DNA of 64,000 nt from Hyphomicrobiales bacterium (GTDB lineage Bacteria; Pseudomonadota; Alphaproteobacteria; Rhizobiales; Rhizobiaceae). This document shows, in pieces, positions 53,768 through 63,152 of this stretch. The translations under genes were made by a program, and so were the position numbers. The stretch spans positions 358,583-422,582 of the forward strand of contig UBZT01000004.1 of the NCBI GenBank assembly GCA_900470155.1, read 5' to 3'. How positions within the stretch are numbered: position 1 is the first letter of the stretch; each line of letters begins with the position of its first letter. Under the pieces are notes generated by a model that saw only the letters and a program-made list of their open reading frames with translations, had not been told where the DNA came from and searched no databases.

Positions 53768-54874
53768 TTATCCCTTGGTGTTTGCAAAGGCGGTTGGAAT
53801 AGCCGCCGCAATTGCTTTTTTCATGACAGTGGGCAGCGCTTGCCCATCAAGTTCGGTGACGGGTACCCAGAATCCGTGATCGCCAGGTGGTACCACGATC
53901 GGCCCGACCCGGAAGATCGAAAGGCGGAGTTCGAAATGAGTAAACACATGCGCGATGCTGCCTGCCGCCTGCCAGTCGGCCGGGAAGGGTGCAGCCTCCG
54001 TTCCGGTCAGGCCGTCGATGCGCGAGGTCCATGCCGTGGTCGGCACTTCGGTCATGCCGCCGAGCAGGCCGCTGTCGCTACGCTTGCGCAACAACAGCCG
54101 GCCATCGCGATCGACCGCGATGAAGGCGGCCCCCAGTCGAACAGGCTTTTCTTTTTTCGCCGCCTTGACCGGAAACCGTTCGGGCTCGTCGGTGGCAAGC
54201 GCCAGACAGGCGTCGTTGAACGGACAGAGCGCGCAGGCCGGCCGCTTCGGCGTGCAGATCGTCGCGCCGAGATCCATCATTGCCTGGGCAAAATCGCCCG
54301 GCCGGTCGGCTGGCGTCATCTGGGCGACCCGCGCCTTCATCTGCGGCTTGGAGCCGGGCAGGGGGGCATCGATGGCAAAAAGCCGCGAGATCACCCGCTC
54401 GACATTGCCGTCCATCACTGCCGCCTGCCGGTTGAAGGCGATCGCCGCAACGGCCGCCGACGTATAGTCGCCGATGCCCGGCAGTGCCCTGAGGACCACT
54501 TCGGTATCGGGGAAGGTGCCGCCATGGTCAAAGGCGACGGCCTCGGCGCATTTCTTCAGGTTGCGTGCCCGGGCATAATAACCAAGCCCGGCCCAGGCGG
54601 TCATCACATCCTCTGTCGGGGCATGGGCCAGATCCTCGACCGTCGGCCATTTTTCAATGAACTTGGCGAAATAGGCCTTCACCGCCGCCACCGTTGTCTG
54701 CTGCAGCATCACCTCCGACATCCAGATGTGATACGGATTGGGCAAGACGCCCCGCTTGGCCATCGCTGGCGAAATGCGCCACGGCAATTCGCGGTGATGG
54801 CGGTCATACCAACCGAGCAAGGTCTCGGCGGTCGCTTGTGTTTTTGGAAATTTGGGCAGTGTCACGCGCTTCAT
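53768..54874 (-). CDS. mutY: A/G-specific adenine glycosylase
   Basis: 368 aa. Removes adenine opposite 8-oxoguanine. The helix-hairpin-helix with the catalytic Asp is LPGIGDYTSAAVAAIAFN...VMDGNVERV, the 4Fe-4S loop is CTPKRPACALCPFNDAC, and a NUDIX-like C-terminal domain (about 235-365) recognises the lesion. Coupled to the downstream HAD gene. Confidence 0.96.
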   Translation of the reverse strand: MKRVTLPKFPKTQATAETLLGWYDRHHRELPWRISPAMAKRGVLPNPYHIWMSEVMLQQTTVAAVKAYFAKFIEKWPTVEDLAHAPTEDVMTAWAGLGYYARARNLKKCAEAVAFDHGGTFPDTEVVLRALPGIGDYTSAAVAAIAFNRQAAVMDGNVERVISRLFAIDAPLPGSKPQMKARVAQMTPADRPGDFAQAMMDLGATICTPKRPACALCPFNDACLALATDEPERFPVKAAKKEKPVRLGAAFIAVDRDGRLLLRKRSDSGLLGGMTEVPTTAWTSRIDGLTGTEAAPFPADWQAAGSIAHVFTHFELRLSIFRVGPIVVPPGDHGFWVPVTELDGQALPTVMKKAIAAAIPTAFANTKG

Positions 54875-54967
54875 TTGCCGGAATGGGGGTCAATGACGTA
54901 TATCTGTTCAAATCGCCCCCATGTTCAAGTCTGTTGAAGGGGGTAAGCGAAGGGATTCCCATTCTCC

Positions 54968-55462
54968 ATGGCACCACGCAAGGGTGTTACCCAGATCGCT
55001 GAGATCGCCAATGGCATCATCGACCCGGTGCTCGCCCGCCGCGCCGGCATCAATACGGCTTTGCTCGGCTCATGGGATGAAATCGCCGGCGACAGCTTTG
55101 CCGACTGTACGCGGCCGGAAAAGATCGCCTGGCCGCGCCGCGGCGATCTGCCGGAAGAGGGCGGTCATCGCCCGGGCGTGCTGACCATTGCCTGCGAAGG
55201 CGCGCGCGCGCTGTTTCTCTCCCATGCCCAGGGCGAACTGATCGCCCGCATCAACGGCTTCTTCGGCTATCCGGCCATCGGCCAGATCCGCATCGTCCAG
55301 AAGCCGGTTTCCAATGCCAGCCTGAGACCCAGCCGCCCGCGCAAGCTGGAAGGTGAAAAGGCCCGCCGGCTCGAGGGCATGATGGAGGGGATCGAAAACG
55401 AAAACCTGCGCCGCGCCATCGAGCGGCTCGGCACCGGCGTGTTTTCCGCCAAACGCAAATGA
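54968..55462 (+). CDS. DUF721/DciA family protein
   Basis: 164 aa. N-terminal DciA-like region: VLARRAGINTALLGSWDEIAG, then GVLTIACEGARALFLSHAQGELIARINGFFG and IGQIRIVQKPV. The C-terminal part is charged and rich in Glu/Arg. DciA loads the replicative helicase in bacteria that lack DnaC, so this may be the helicase-loading factor (inference from the family). Divergent from mutY. Confidence 0.85.
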   Translation: MAPRKGVTQIAEIANGIIDPVLARRAGINTALLGSWDEIAGDSFADCTRPEKIAWPRRGDLPEEGGHRPGVLTIACEGARALFLSHAQGELIARINGFFGYPAIGQIRIVQKPVSNASLRPSRPRKLEGEKARRLEGMMEGIENENLRRAIERLGTGVFSAKRK

Positions 55463-55640
55463 ACCGCTCAATTGAGCGCCGCCATCGATCCAGGTTCGAA
55501 CGAACATGGACAAAGTTTAATTGGCGCGGCACCTAAATGTCACGGAACTTTGATATTTCCGCTTGTCTGGTGCCTTGTTTGCCACCCTTTCGCGTTATAT
55601 CGGTTGGCCACGTTCAATTCATTCCTAACGGGTAAGAGAC

Positions 55641-56321
55641 ATGTCGATTTCTGAACTTTCGATCACCAAGCGTCGTCTTCTGGGCGGTATTGCCGTGGCT
55701 GCTGCAGGCATGACTTTCGCCGCCCCGACGGCTTTTGCAGTCGACATGCCGACGGCCGACCGTGATGTCGACATGGAAGCCGCGCTCAAGCCGGGCGCGC
55801 TGAAGGAAATGGCGCTGGGTGAACCGAATGCACCGGTCAAGATCATCGAATACATGTCGATGACCTGCCCGCATTGTGCCCATTTCCACGAAACCACCTT
55901 CGACACGATCAAGACCAAGTATGTCGACACCGGCAAGGTCTACTTCGTTCTGCGCGAATTCCCGTTCCCGCAGGACACCGCATCGCTCGCCGCCTTCATG
56001 CTGGCTCGCTGCACCACCGAAGACCGCTACTTCCCGTTTGTCTCGATGTTCCTCAAGCAGCAGCGCACCTGGGCGGCCCCGGCTGACAACGATGTGCGCT
56101 CGGCCATGCTGCAATTGTCGAAACTCGGTGGTTTTACACAGGAGACCTTCGATGCCTGCTTGACGAACGCGAAGCTTGCCGGTGATGTGTCGGCAGTCCG
56201 CGACCGCGGCGCTGAGGAATTCGGGGTCCAGTCCACTCCGACCTTCCTGATCAATGGCAAGGCCTATTCGGGGGACATGTCGGTTGACTCCATGTCGGCC
56301 CTCATCGACAGCCTGCTCTGA
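55641..56321 (+). CDS. DsbA family thiol:disulfide oxidoreductase
   Basis: 226 aa. N-terminal signal with twin-Arg-like start (TKRRLLGGIAVAAAG), then a thioredoxin fold with the active site CPHC (EYMSMTCPHCAHFH, about 77) and the cis-Pro loop STPTF. Forms or isomerises disulfides in the periplasm. It stands 179 bp downstream of the DciA-like gene and is followed by a repeat-rich gap. Confidence 0.93.
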   Translation: MSISELSITKRRLLGGIAVAAAGMTFAAPTAFAVDMPTADRDVDMEAALKPGALKEMALGEPNAPVKIIEYMSMTCPHCAHFHETTFDTIKTKYVDTGKVYFVLREFPFPQDTASLAAFMLARCTTEDRYFPFVSMFLKQQRTWAAPADNDVRSAMLQLSKLGGFTQETFDACLTNAKLAGDVSAVRDRGAEEFGVQSTPTFLINGKAYSGDMSVDSMSALIDSLL

Positions 56322-56388
56322 CCCACGTTTCGTCATCATGACGGGCGGCGGCGGAAGCTGCGCGCCCGCTTCTGATCTTTCGAATTTG

Positions 56389-56449
56389 CCCCTCACCCTG
56401 ACCCTCTCCCCGCAAGCGGGGAGAAGGTGCCGGCAGGCGGATGAGGGGT
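56389..56449. repeat. Palindromic intergenic repeat, copy A
   Basis: CCCCTCA...TGAGGGG encloses CTCCCCGC-AA-GCGGGGAG. This is one of three such units in the 370-bp gap between the DsbA-like gene and smc, the same class as the element at 599-648. Confidence 0.75.
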
Positions 56450-56465
56450 GTTGGGCACTGTGGGT

Positions 56466-56514
56466 CACCCCCCTCTGTCCTGCCGGACATCTCCCCCACA
56501 CGGGGGGAGATCGG
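56466..56514. repeat. Palindromic intergenic repeat, copy B
   Basis: CACCCCCCTCTGTCCTGCCG and a CATCTCCCCC...GGGGGGAGATCGG hairpin. It is the near-exact reverse complement of copy C at 56603-56649. Confidence 0.78.
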
Positions 56515-56602
56515 CAGAACGCCGACCTCCGCTTTGTCGGCCAGCGTTTCTGAATTTGCATCCGCACGACATCTGATGATGTCCGGCAACATCGCTCCCT
56601 TC

Positions 56603-56649
56603 CGATCTCCCCCCTTGAGGGGGAGATGCCCGGCAGGGCAGAGGGGGGC
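56603..56649. repeat. Palindromic intergenic repeat, copy C
   Basis: CGATCTCCCCC-CTTGAG-GGGGAGATG, then CCCGGCAGGGCAGAGGGGGG. Inverted relative to copy B, with 88 bp between. It ends 42 bp before the smc start. Confidence 0.78.
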
Positions 56650-56691
56650 GAGCTTGCCCGACACCAGATGCCTGAACACGGCGGTGATGGC

Positions 56692-59600
56692 ATGAAGTTC
56701 AACCGCCTGCGCCTGCTCGGTTTCAAGTCCTTCGTCGAACCCTCCGAATTCATCATCGAGCGCGGCCTGACCGGCGTCGTCGGCCCGAACGGCTGCGGCA
56801 AGTCGAACCTCGTCGAGGCCCTGCGCTGGGTCATGGGCGAGAATTCCTACAAGAACATGCGTGCGTCCGGCATGGACGACGTCATCTTCTCCGGCTCCGG
56901 CAATCGCCCGGCGCGCAACACGGCCGAGGTCGGCCTCTATCTCGACAATTCCGACCGCACGGCACCGGCCGCCTTCAACGATGCCGACGAGATCCAGATC
57001 ACCCGCCGCATCGAGCGCGGCCAGGGCTCGGTCTACCGGATCAATGGCAAGGAAGCCCGCGCCAAGGATGTGCAGCTGCTGTTTGCCGATGCCTCGACCG
57101 GCGCCCGCTCGCCCTCGATGGTTGGCCAGGGCCGCATCGGCGAACTGATCTCGGCCAAGCCTCAGGCCCGGCGCCAGCTGCTGGAAGAAGCCGCCGGCAT
57201 TTCCGGCCTGCATTCGCGCCGCCACGAGGCCGAGCTTCGCCTGCGCGCTGCCGAAACCAATCTGGAGCGGCTGGAAGACATCACCGCCCAGCTCGAGACC
57301 CAGATCGAAAGCCTGAAGCGCCAGGCCCGCCAGGCCAATCGCTTCAAGATGCTGTCGGCCGAAATCCGCAGCCACGAGGCGATGCTGCTGCATATCCGCT
57401 GGGCCCAGGCCAAACAGGCCGAAGGCGAAGCGGAAAGCGCGCTCAATCAGGCGATGTCGATCGTCGCCGAAAAAGCCAATGCCCAGATGGAGGCGGCCAA
57501 GACCCAGGCCATATCCAGCCTCAAGCTGCCGGAACTGCGCGAGGAGGAGGCGAAATGTGCAGCCGCCCTCCAGCGCCTGCAGATCGCCCGCTCGCAACTG
57601 GACGAGGAAGCCTCCCGCCTGCTGCGCCGCCGCGACGAACTGACCCGCCGTCTCGCCCAACTCGACGAGGACATTCGCCGTGAGGAACGCCTTGTCTCGG
57701 AAAATGCCGAGGTCATCGAGCGCCTGACGAGCGAAGAAGCCGAACTCGAAGACATGCTCGCCGATTCCGGCCGTTTTGGCGAAGAGGCGAAGGAAGCCTT
57801 CGATACGGCCGCGGCCGCCCTTGCCGACAGCGAACGTGCCTTTACAGCACTCACCGCCGAGCGCGCCGCTGCCGCTGCCGGTCGCAACCAGTTCGAACGT
57901 CTGATCCGCGATCTCGCCGATCGCCGCGGCCGCCTCGAGCGCCAGATCGGCGACGCGTCTCGCGAACTCGACGATGTCGCCGCAAAGATTGCCGCACTGC
58001 CGGATCCGGACGAAAAGCGCGAAATGGTCGAGATGGCCGAGCAGGCGCTATCCGATGCGGAATCTGCCGCCATGGAAGCGGAAGCGGCCCTCAACGAGGC
58101 GCGCCGCACAGAGGCCATGCTGCGCGGCCCGCTCGAGGCCGCCCGCGCCAGGGTCAACGGTCTTGAAACCGAAGCCCGCACCATCACCCGCATGCTGGCC
58201 TCGGCGACCACCGGTGATTTTCCGCCGGTTGCCGACGAACTCTCCGTCGATCGCGGCTTCGAGACCGCACTGGGGGCCGCCCTCGGCGACGATCTCGAAA
58301 GCGCGCTTGATCCGGCAGCCCCCGCCCATTGGCATGGCAATGGCGACGGCGCCTCCGATCCCGCTTTGCCGTCCGGCTGCGATCCTTTGCTTGCCCATGT
58401 GCGCGCACCGTCGTCGCTCAACCGCGCATTGCGCCAAATCGGCATCGTCGATGATGCCGAGGCTCTTGCCCTGATGGCGAAGCTTCAGCCCGGCCAGCGG
58501 CTCGTTACCCGCGAGGGCGCCGTCTATCGCTGGGATGGCCATGTCACCGGCTCGGAAGCGCCGAGTGCCGCCGCCCTCAGGCTTGCCCAGCGCAACCGCC
58601 TGGCCGAGATCGAGCGCGAGGCCGATGAAGCCCGCGATGCAATGATCGAGGCCGAGGACCGGCTGGCAGAAGCCGCCGACACCATCCGCGCCGAGGAAAG
58701 CCGCCTGGCCGACGCCCGCGATCGCCAGCGCTTGACGGTCCGCCAACTGGCCGAAGCGCGTGATGCGCTGGCCCAGGCCGAGCGAGCCTCAGGTGACCTG
58801 ATCCGCCGCCGCGAAGTGGTCGCCGAAGCCGTCAATGGCCTGAAGGCGCAGATCGAGGAAGCGCTGGAGCAGGAAGAAAACGCCCGCATCGAGATGGAGG
58901 AGACGCCGGACCTTTCCGAACTCGATGCCCGCCTCAAGGATGCCGAAACCACCGTCGCCCGCGACCGCGGTCTGGCAGCCGAAGCCCGCGCCCGTTTCGA
59001 GGGGCTCGCCCGCGAAGACGACATGCGCCGCCGCCGCGTGCTTGCCATCCAGCAGGAGCGCGCCAGCTGGCAGACCCGCGCCAGGAGCGCCGAGGACCAT
59101 ATCGCCACGCTGCGCGACCGCGAGGCGGAAGCCCGTGACGAGGTCATGTCGCTGGAAATGGCGCCCGACGAATTCGAGGACAAGCGCCGTCAGTTGATGT
59201 CGGCGCTGGAAAAGGCCGAGAAGGAACGCCGCGACGCCGCCGATCGCCTGGTCGAGGCCGAAACCCGCCAGCGCGAGGCCGACCAGAAGGCGGCATCCGC
59301 CTTGGCGGAACTTGCCGAGACCCGCGAAAAGCGCGGCCGCGCCGAAGAGCGCCTCGTCTCCGCCAGGGAATGGCGCAAGGACGCCGAGGCCCGCATTGCC
59401 GAGGCGCTGAACGTCGCCCCGCATGAGGCCTTCCGTCTGACTGGCCTGAAGGATGCCTCCGAGATCACCGACCTGCGTGAAGTCGAGCGCAATCTCGACC
59501 GGCTGAAGATGGAGCGCGAGCGGCTTGGCGCCGTCAACCTGCGCGCCGAGGAAGAGCAGAAGGAACTGTCGGAAAAACTCGCCGCCTTGATCAAGGAGCG

Positions 59601-60156
59601 CGACGACATCATCGATGCGATCCGCAAGCTGCGCGGCGCGATCCAGAGCCTCAACCGCGAGGGCCGCGAGCGGCTGATCGCCGCCTTCGACGTGGTCAAC
59701 GCCCAGTTCCAGCGCCTTTTCACCCATCTGTTCAATGGCGGCACGGCCGAACTGCAGCTGATCGAAAGCGACGACCCGCTCGAAGCCGGTCTCGAAATCC
59801 TCGCCCGCCCGCCAGGCAAGAAGCCGCAGACCATGACGCTTCTCTCGGGCGGCGAGCAGGCGCTGACGGCGATGGCGCTGATCTTCGCCGTCTTCCTCAC
59901 CAATCCGGCGCCGATCTGCGTGCTCGACGAAGTCGACGCGCCGCTCGACGACCACAATGTCGAGCGCTACTGCAACCTGATGGACGAAATGGCCGCCTCC
60001 ACCGAGACCCGTTTCGTCATCATCACCCACAATCCGATTACCATGGCCCGCATGAACCGCCTCTTCGGCGTCACCATGGCCGAGCAGGGCGTGAGCCAAC
60101 TGGTCTCGGTCGATCTTCAGACGGCGGAACAACTGCGCGAGCGGGATCTCGTGTGA
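56692..60156 (+). CDS. smc: Chromosome segregation protein SMC
   Basis: 1154 aa. Condensin ATPase of chromosome organisation. Walker A GPNGCGKS is at about 31-38; coiled-coil arms run about 165-500 and 640-1000 around a hinge (about 505-630); the ABC signature LLSGGEQAL is at about 1050 and Walker B CVLDEVDAPLDDHN follows. The start MKFNRLRLLGFKSF is where all SMC proteins begin; the frame is open upstream into the repeat region. Its stop overlaps the next start (TGATG). Confidence 0.96.
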   Translation: MKFNRLRLLGFKSFVEPSEFIIERGLTGVVGPNGCGKSNLVEALRWVMGENSYKNMRASGMDDVIFSGSGNRPARNTAEVGLYLDNSDRTAPAAFNDADEIQITRRIERGQGSVYRINGKEARAKDVQLLFADASTGARSPSMVGQGRIGELISAKPQARRQLLEEAAGISGLHSRRHEAELRLRAAETNLERLEDITAQLETQIESLKRQARQANRFKMLSAEIRSHEAMLLHIRWAQAKQAEGEAESALNQAMSIVAEKANAQMEAAKTQAISSLKLPELREEEAKCAAALQRLQIARSQLDEEASRLLRRRDELTRRLAQLDEDIRREERLVSENAEVIERLTSEEAELEDMLADSGRFGEEAKEAFDTAAAALADSERAFTALTAERAAAAAGRNQFERLIRDLADRRGRLERQIGDASRELDDVAAKIAALPDPDEKREMVEMAEQALSDAESAAMEAEAALNEARRTEAMLRGPLEAARARVNGLETEARTITRMLASATTGDFPPVADELSVDRGFETALGAALGDDLESALDPAAPAHWHGNGDGASDPALPSGCDPLLAHVRAPSSLNRALRQIGIVDDAEALALMAKLQPGQRLVTREGAVYRWDGHVTGSEAPSAAALRLAQRNRLAEIEREADEARDAMIEAEDRLAEAADTIRAEESRLADARDRQRLTVRQLAEARDALAQAERASGDLIRRREVVAEAVNGLKAQIEEALEQEENARIEMEETPDLSELDARLKDAETTVARDRGLAAEARARFEGLAREDDMRRRRVLAIQQERASWQTRARSAEDHIATLRDREAEARDEVMSLEMAPDEFEDKRRQLMSALEKAEKERRDAADRLVEAETRQREADQKAASALAELAETREKRGRAEERLVSAREWRKDAEARIAEALNVAPHEAFRLTGLKDASEITDLREVERNLDRLKMERERLGAVNLRAEEEQKELSEKLAALIKERDDIIDAIRKLRGAIQSLNREGRERLIAAFDVVNAQFQRLFTHLFNGGTAELQLIESDDPLEAGLEILARPPGKKPQTMTLLSGGEQALTAMALIFAVFLTNPAPICVLDEVDAPLDDHNVERYCNLMDEMAASTETRFVIITHNPITMARMNRLFGVTMAEQGVSQLVSVDLQTAEQLRERDLV

Positions 60157-60572
60157 TGAAATCGACCCTCACAGCGATGCTTATGGCCATGCTTGTGGCC
60201 ACGTCTGCCGGTGCGCAGGCGCCTGACGCTTCGCTGTCGGGCAATTTCCTGCCCGCCGTTCTGGCAGCCTCCGAACCGCATCGCGAAAGCCTTCAGGCCT
60301 TGATCAAGGGCAAGCCCGGCATTCCATTCTGGTTGCGCAACATGGTGCGGCAGCCGCGTTACGTGGCGCTGGCTTCGAAGAAGGTCGATGTCGCGGGAAA
60401 ACCGATGCAATTGTTCGAGGCCTGTGAGGCAAAACGCTGCGACGACAGCCGGGTGCGGGTGCTCTATTCCGCCGACGGCAAGCGGGCGGTTCTGCGGATT
60501 TCGGATACCAAGCTTGGCGACAAGCTGTTCGGCGAGCCCTCGGTCGGTGAGTTGCGGGCTCTGGGTCTCTAG
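60156..60572 (+). CDS. Ivy-like C-type lysozyme inhibitor family protein
   Basis: 138 aa with a signal peptide (MKSTLTAMLMAMLVATSAGA). The mature part matches the Ivy family layout: PRYVALASKKVDVAGKPMQLFEAC, then a short disulfide loop CEAKRC and VRVLYSADGKRAVLRISD. The lysozyme-inhibiting loop of Ivy is CKPHDC; here the key His is missing, so inhibition may be lost or directed to another enzyme. It starts at the smc stop (TGATG), an unusual coupling of a periplasmic protein to smc. Confidence 0.75.
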   Translation: MKSTLTAMLMAMLVATSAGAQAPDASLSGNFLPAVLAASEPHRESLQALIKGKPGIPFWLRNMVRQPRYVALASKKVDVAGKPMQLFEACEAKRCDDSRVRVLYSADGKRAVLRISDTKLGDKLFGEPSVGELRALGL

Positions 60573-60598
60573 ACCGATGCGCGGAACGCGCGGAACCC

Positions 60599-61765
60599 TC
60601 AGGCCACCACCACTTCGCCCCTGACCGGTGCCTTGGTCGCCAGCGCGCGGCTGGCAAAGATCGAGCCGAGGATCAGCGGCAGGCAGACGAGATAGGCGTT
60701 GCGCATGCCCCAGGCCTCCGCCACGAAGCCGAGCAGCGGCGGCGCCAGAAAGAACACGACGAAGGCCATCTGCCCCAGCGCCGCGACATTGACGACGGCC
60801 GGACGGTCCGTGCGCTGTGCCGCGGCCGTCACCGCCATCGGATAGACCGCGCTGCAGCCGCCGCCCATCAGCGCAAAACCCGCCAGTGCGACATACGGAT
60901 GCGGCGCAAGCCACACCATGGTTATGCCAAGGGCTGCCGTCGCCAGCAGGACCAGCGCGACGCGCCTTGGCCCGTAGCGGTCGACAACGGGATCGACCGA
61001 AAGCCGTGCCAGCGCCATGAAAAAGGCAAACAGCGTCAGCCCCGAGCCACCGACCAGCGGCGAAACATCAAAGACATCGTCCATGTAGATCGCCGACCAG
61101 TCGATGCCCGCACCTTCGATCAGGAATGCGGACGTGCCGATCAGGCAGAGTGGCAAAAGCGCCAGCGTCGGCAGGGCGAAATGCGGTGCTTTCTCGCCGT
61201 CGGCCATGGCGATGACCGGCGCATTTTTCATGCCGGCGATGACGATCGCGGCGATGACAAAAACCAGTCCGAGCACCAGATGCAGATGCAACTGCATGGA
61301 CATGCCGGCTTGGCGGATCACCGATGCGGTGATGGCGGTGATGAAGAAGCCGAGGCTCCAGCAGCCATGCGCACGGTTCATGATGCCAAAGCCGATCTGC
61401 GCCTCGATCCGGCCGATCTCGACATTCAGCGTGATCTCCAGTGCCCCGGCCAAAAGCCCGATGCAAAACAGCGTAGAGAACACCGCCTGCGCGCTAGGCA
61501 TCAGCGGAATGAGCGACAGCAGCGCCACGATGCCGAGCAGGGAGATGGCCAGCGACACTTTCGTGCCGAGCCTGACGATCACCTGCGACGACAATGTCAG
61601 CGAAATCAGCGTGCCGATCGCCATGCCGATCAGCGTCAGCCCGAGTTCGGCCTTGTTCAGCCCGAGGCTTGCCTGCAGGTCCGGCATGCGGGCAAACAAA
61701 GCCCCGGTCGACATGGCAAACAGGAAGAAGGCGAGATAGACGCGAAACTGCGGTGGCATCGGCAT
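60599..61765 (-). CDS. MFS transporter (YbjJ-like)
   Basis: 388 aa, twelve hydrophobic helices. Opening blocks MSTGALFARMPDLQASLGLNKAELGLTLIG and the amphipathic loop DRYGPRRVAL between helices 8 and 9 are typical of the YbjJ/fucose-permease-like group. Substrate unknown. The ATG at 61765 was chosen over a TTG four codons earlier. Convergent with the Ivy-like gene. Confidence 0.88.
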   Translation of the reverse strand: MPMPPQFRVYLAFFLFAMSTGALFARMPDLQASLGLNKAELGLTLIGMAIGTLISLTLSSQVIVRLGTKVSLAISLLGIVALLSLIPLMPSAQAVFSTLFCIGLLAGALEITLNVEIGRIEAQIGFGIMNRAHGCWSLGFFITAITASVIRQAGMSMQLHLHLVLGLVFVIAAIVIAGMKNAPVIAMADGEKAPHFALPTLALLPLCLIGTSAFLIEGAGIDWSAIYMDDVFDVSPLVGGSGLTLFAFFMALARLSVDPVVDRYGPRRVALVLLATAALGITMVWLAPHPYVALAGFALMGGGCSAVYPMAVTAAAQRTDRPAVVNVAALGQMAFVVFFLAPPLLGFVAEAWGMRNAYLVCLPLILGSIFASRALATKAPVRGEVVVA

Positions 61766-61929
61766 GATGGGACTCAAGGTGGTTTGAAACGGACGTCATG
61801 GCAGTGACATCATGCGTCTGCGGTGTCCAGCCGCGATCACGGCCGGACAGTCTTGATCTGCCGGCAATGTGAGCCCACGCACAGTGTCCGGACCCACTTT
61901 CCGCGACTGAGGGGACAGGGGTTTCTGCG

Positions 61930-62928
61930 CTATGCCTTGACCAGCCTTACCCGCGTGCCCCAGGGATCCAGCGCCTCGAAGCCGCCGTCTATGTCGCTGA
62001 CGGCAAAGCCCTTGGCGGCAAGTGCCGTCTTGCGGGCGGCAAGGATTGCATCGTCGTTCGTCTGCAAGGAAAACCAGTCGAGGCCGGCCATCATCTCCTG
62101 GCGCGGACCGGCATCCGGGCTCTCCCAGATATTGGCGCCGACATGGTGATGGTAGCGGCCGGACGACAGGAAGGTCGCGCCGCGCTGGTCGTCCCCCGCC
62201 ACCACGTCAAGCCCGAGGCCTGCGTTGTAGAACCCACGTGTCGCTTCCAGAGCCCCGACTTTCAGATGGATATGGCCGATCCGCAAACCGGCCGGAACCG
62301 TCTTGTAGTCGTCGCGGTCGGTGCGTGTCTTCGTCTTGATGAAGATATCGTCGATATCGAGTTCCCTGGTGCCCATCGACACCCGGTCGCCGGCCCAGAG
62401 CCAACGCTCCACCGGCCGGTCGCTATAGACCTCGACGCCATTGCCCTCCGGGTCGGCAAGATAGACGGCTTCCGACACGCTGTGATCGGCAAAGCCGACC
62501 AGCGGAAACTGGCTGCGCGCCACATGCACCAGCCAGCGGGCAAGATCGCTGCGCGAAGGCATCAGGAAAGCGGTATGATAAAGGCCCGCCTGGCCGCTGG
62601 CCTCGGGGGTGGCATCCGGCCGGCTGAGGATATGCAGCAGGGCGGTTCCGCCGGCACCCAGCGTCACCTCGTCCTTGTCTTCGCGCAGAACCTCCAGCCC
62701 CAGCATGCCGGTGTAATAAGCCTTCAGCGCGCCCATGTCGCGCGCCCGCAGGCAGACGGCGCCGACATGCATCGGGCGCGTCAGCGCAAACGGCAGGGTG
62801 CTTGGCGACGAGCGCATCACCGTCTGGATCTCGATTCCCTCGGCCCTGAGCGCACCGGCCATGGCGCCGGATAGCGTCGCCGTGCCCGCCAAAGCCAAAA
62901 GCCGCCGTCTCGTCAGGTCTGTCCGCAT
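61930..62928 (-). CDS. VOC-family dioxygenase-like protein with Tat signal
   Basis: 332 aa. The N-terminus (DLTRRRLLALAGTATLSGAMAG) is a twin-Arg type signal with a double/triple Arg. Two VOC modules follow (about 58-180 and 200-330), resembling catechol 2,3-dioxygenase (CatE type): metal-ligand candidates are HVGAVCLRARD, LYHTAFLM, GVEVYSDRP, HIHLKVG and YHHHVGAN. Export of this type is unusual, as most relatives are cytoplasmic. The start was set at MRTDLTRRR. Substrate unknown. Confidence 0.82.
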   Translation of the reverse strand: MRTDLTRRRLLALAGTATLSGAMAGALRAEGIEIQTVMRSSPSTLPFALTRPMHVGAVCLRARDMGALKAYYTGMLGLEVLREDKDEVTLGAGGTALLHILSRPDATPEASGQAGLYHTAFLMPSRSDLARWLVHVARSQFPLVGFADHSVSEAVYLADPEGNGVEVYSDRPVERWLWAGDRVSMGTRELDIDDIFIKTKTRTDRDDYKTVPAGLRIGHIHLKVGALEATRGFYNAGLGLDVVAGDDQRGATFLSSGRYHHHVGANIWESPDAGPRQEMMAGLDWFSLQTNDDAILAARKTALAAKGFAVSDIDGGFEALDPWGTRVRLVKA

Positions 62929-63152
62929 CCCGTGCCCCCGCAAATCCTGTGTCCCACTGCTTTCGCCTTACACCCCAGGCCCTCGTTTTGCCCGTCACGA
63001 CCGTCTCGGCAAACTCACTTTGGCGTGACCCGGATCACGCAGCCTGCCTCATTTATGATGCATTGCAGCATAAACATCGGCGCTTGGCGTTTTCATTCCG
63101 TCACATTTGCTGTAAACGATGGAAAAACAAGCCTGTTTGGGTGGAGAGGGCG

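Noticed and set aside
58789..60132. 447-residue minus-strand frame inside smc
   Set aside because: Shadow of the smc coiled-coil codons; other long minus-strand frames at 57447-58445 and 56302-57660 have the same origin.
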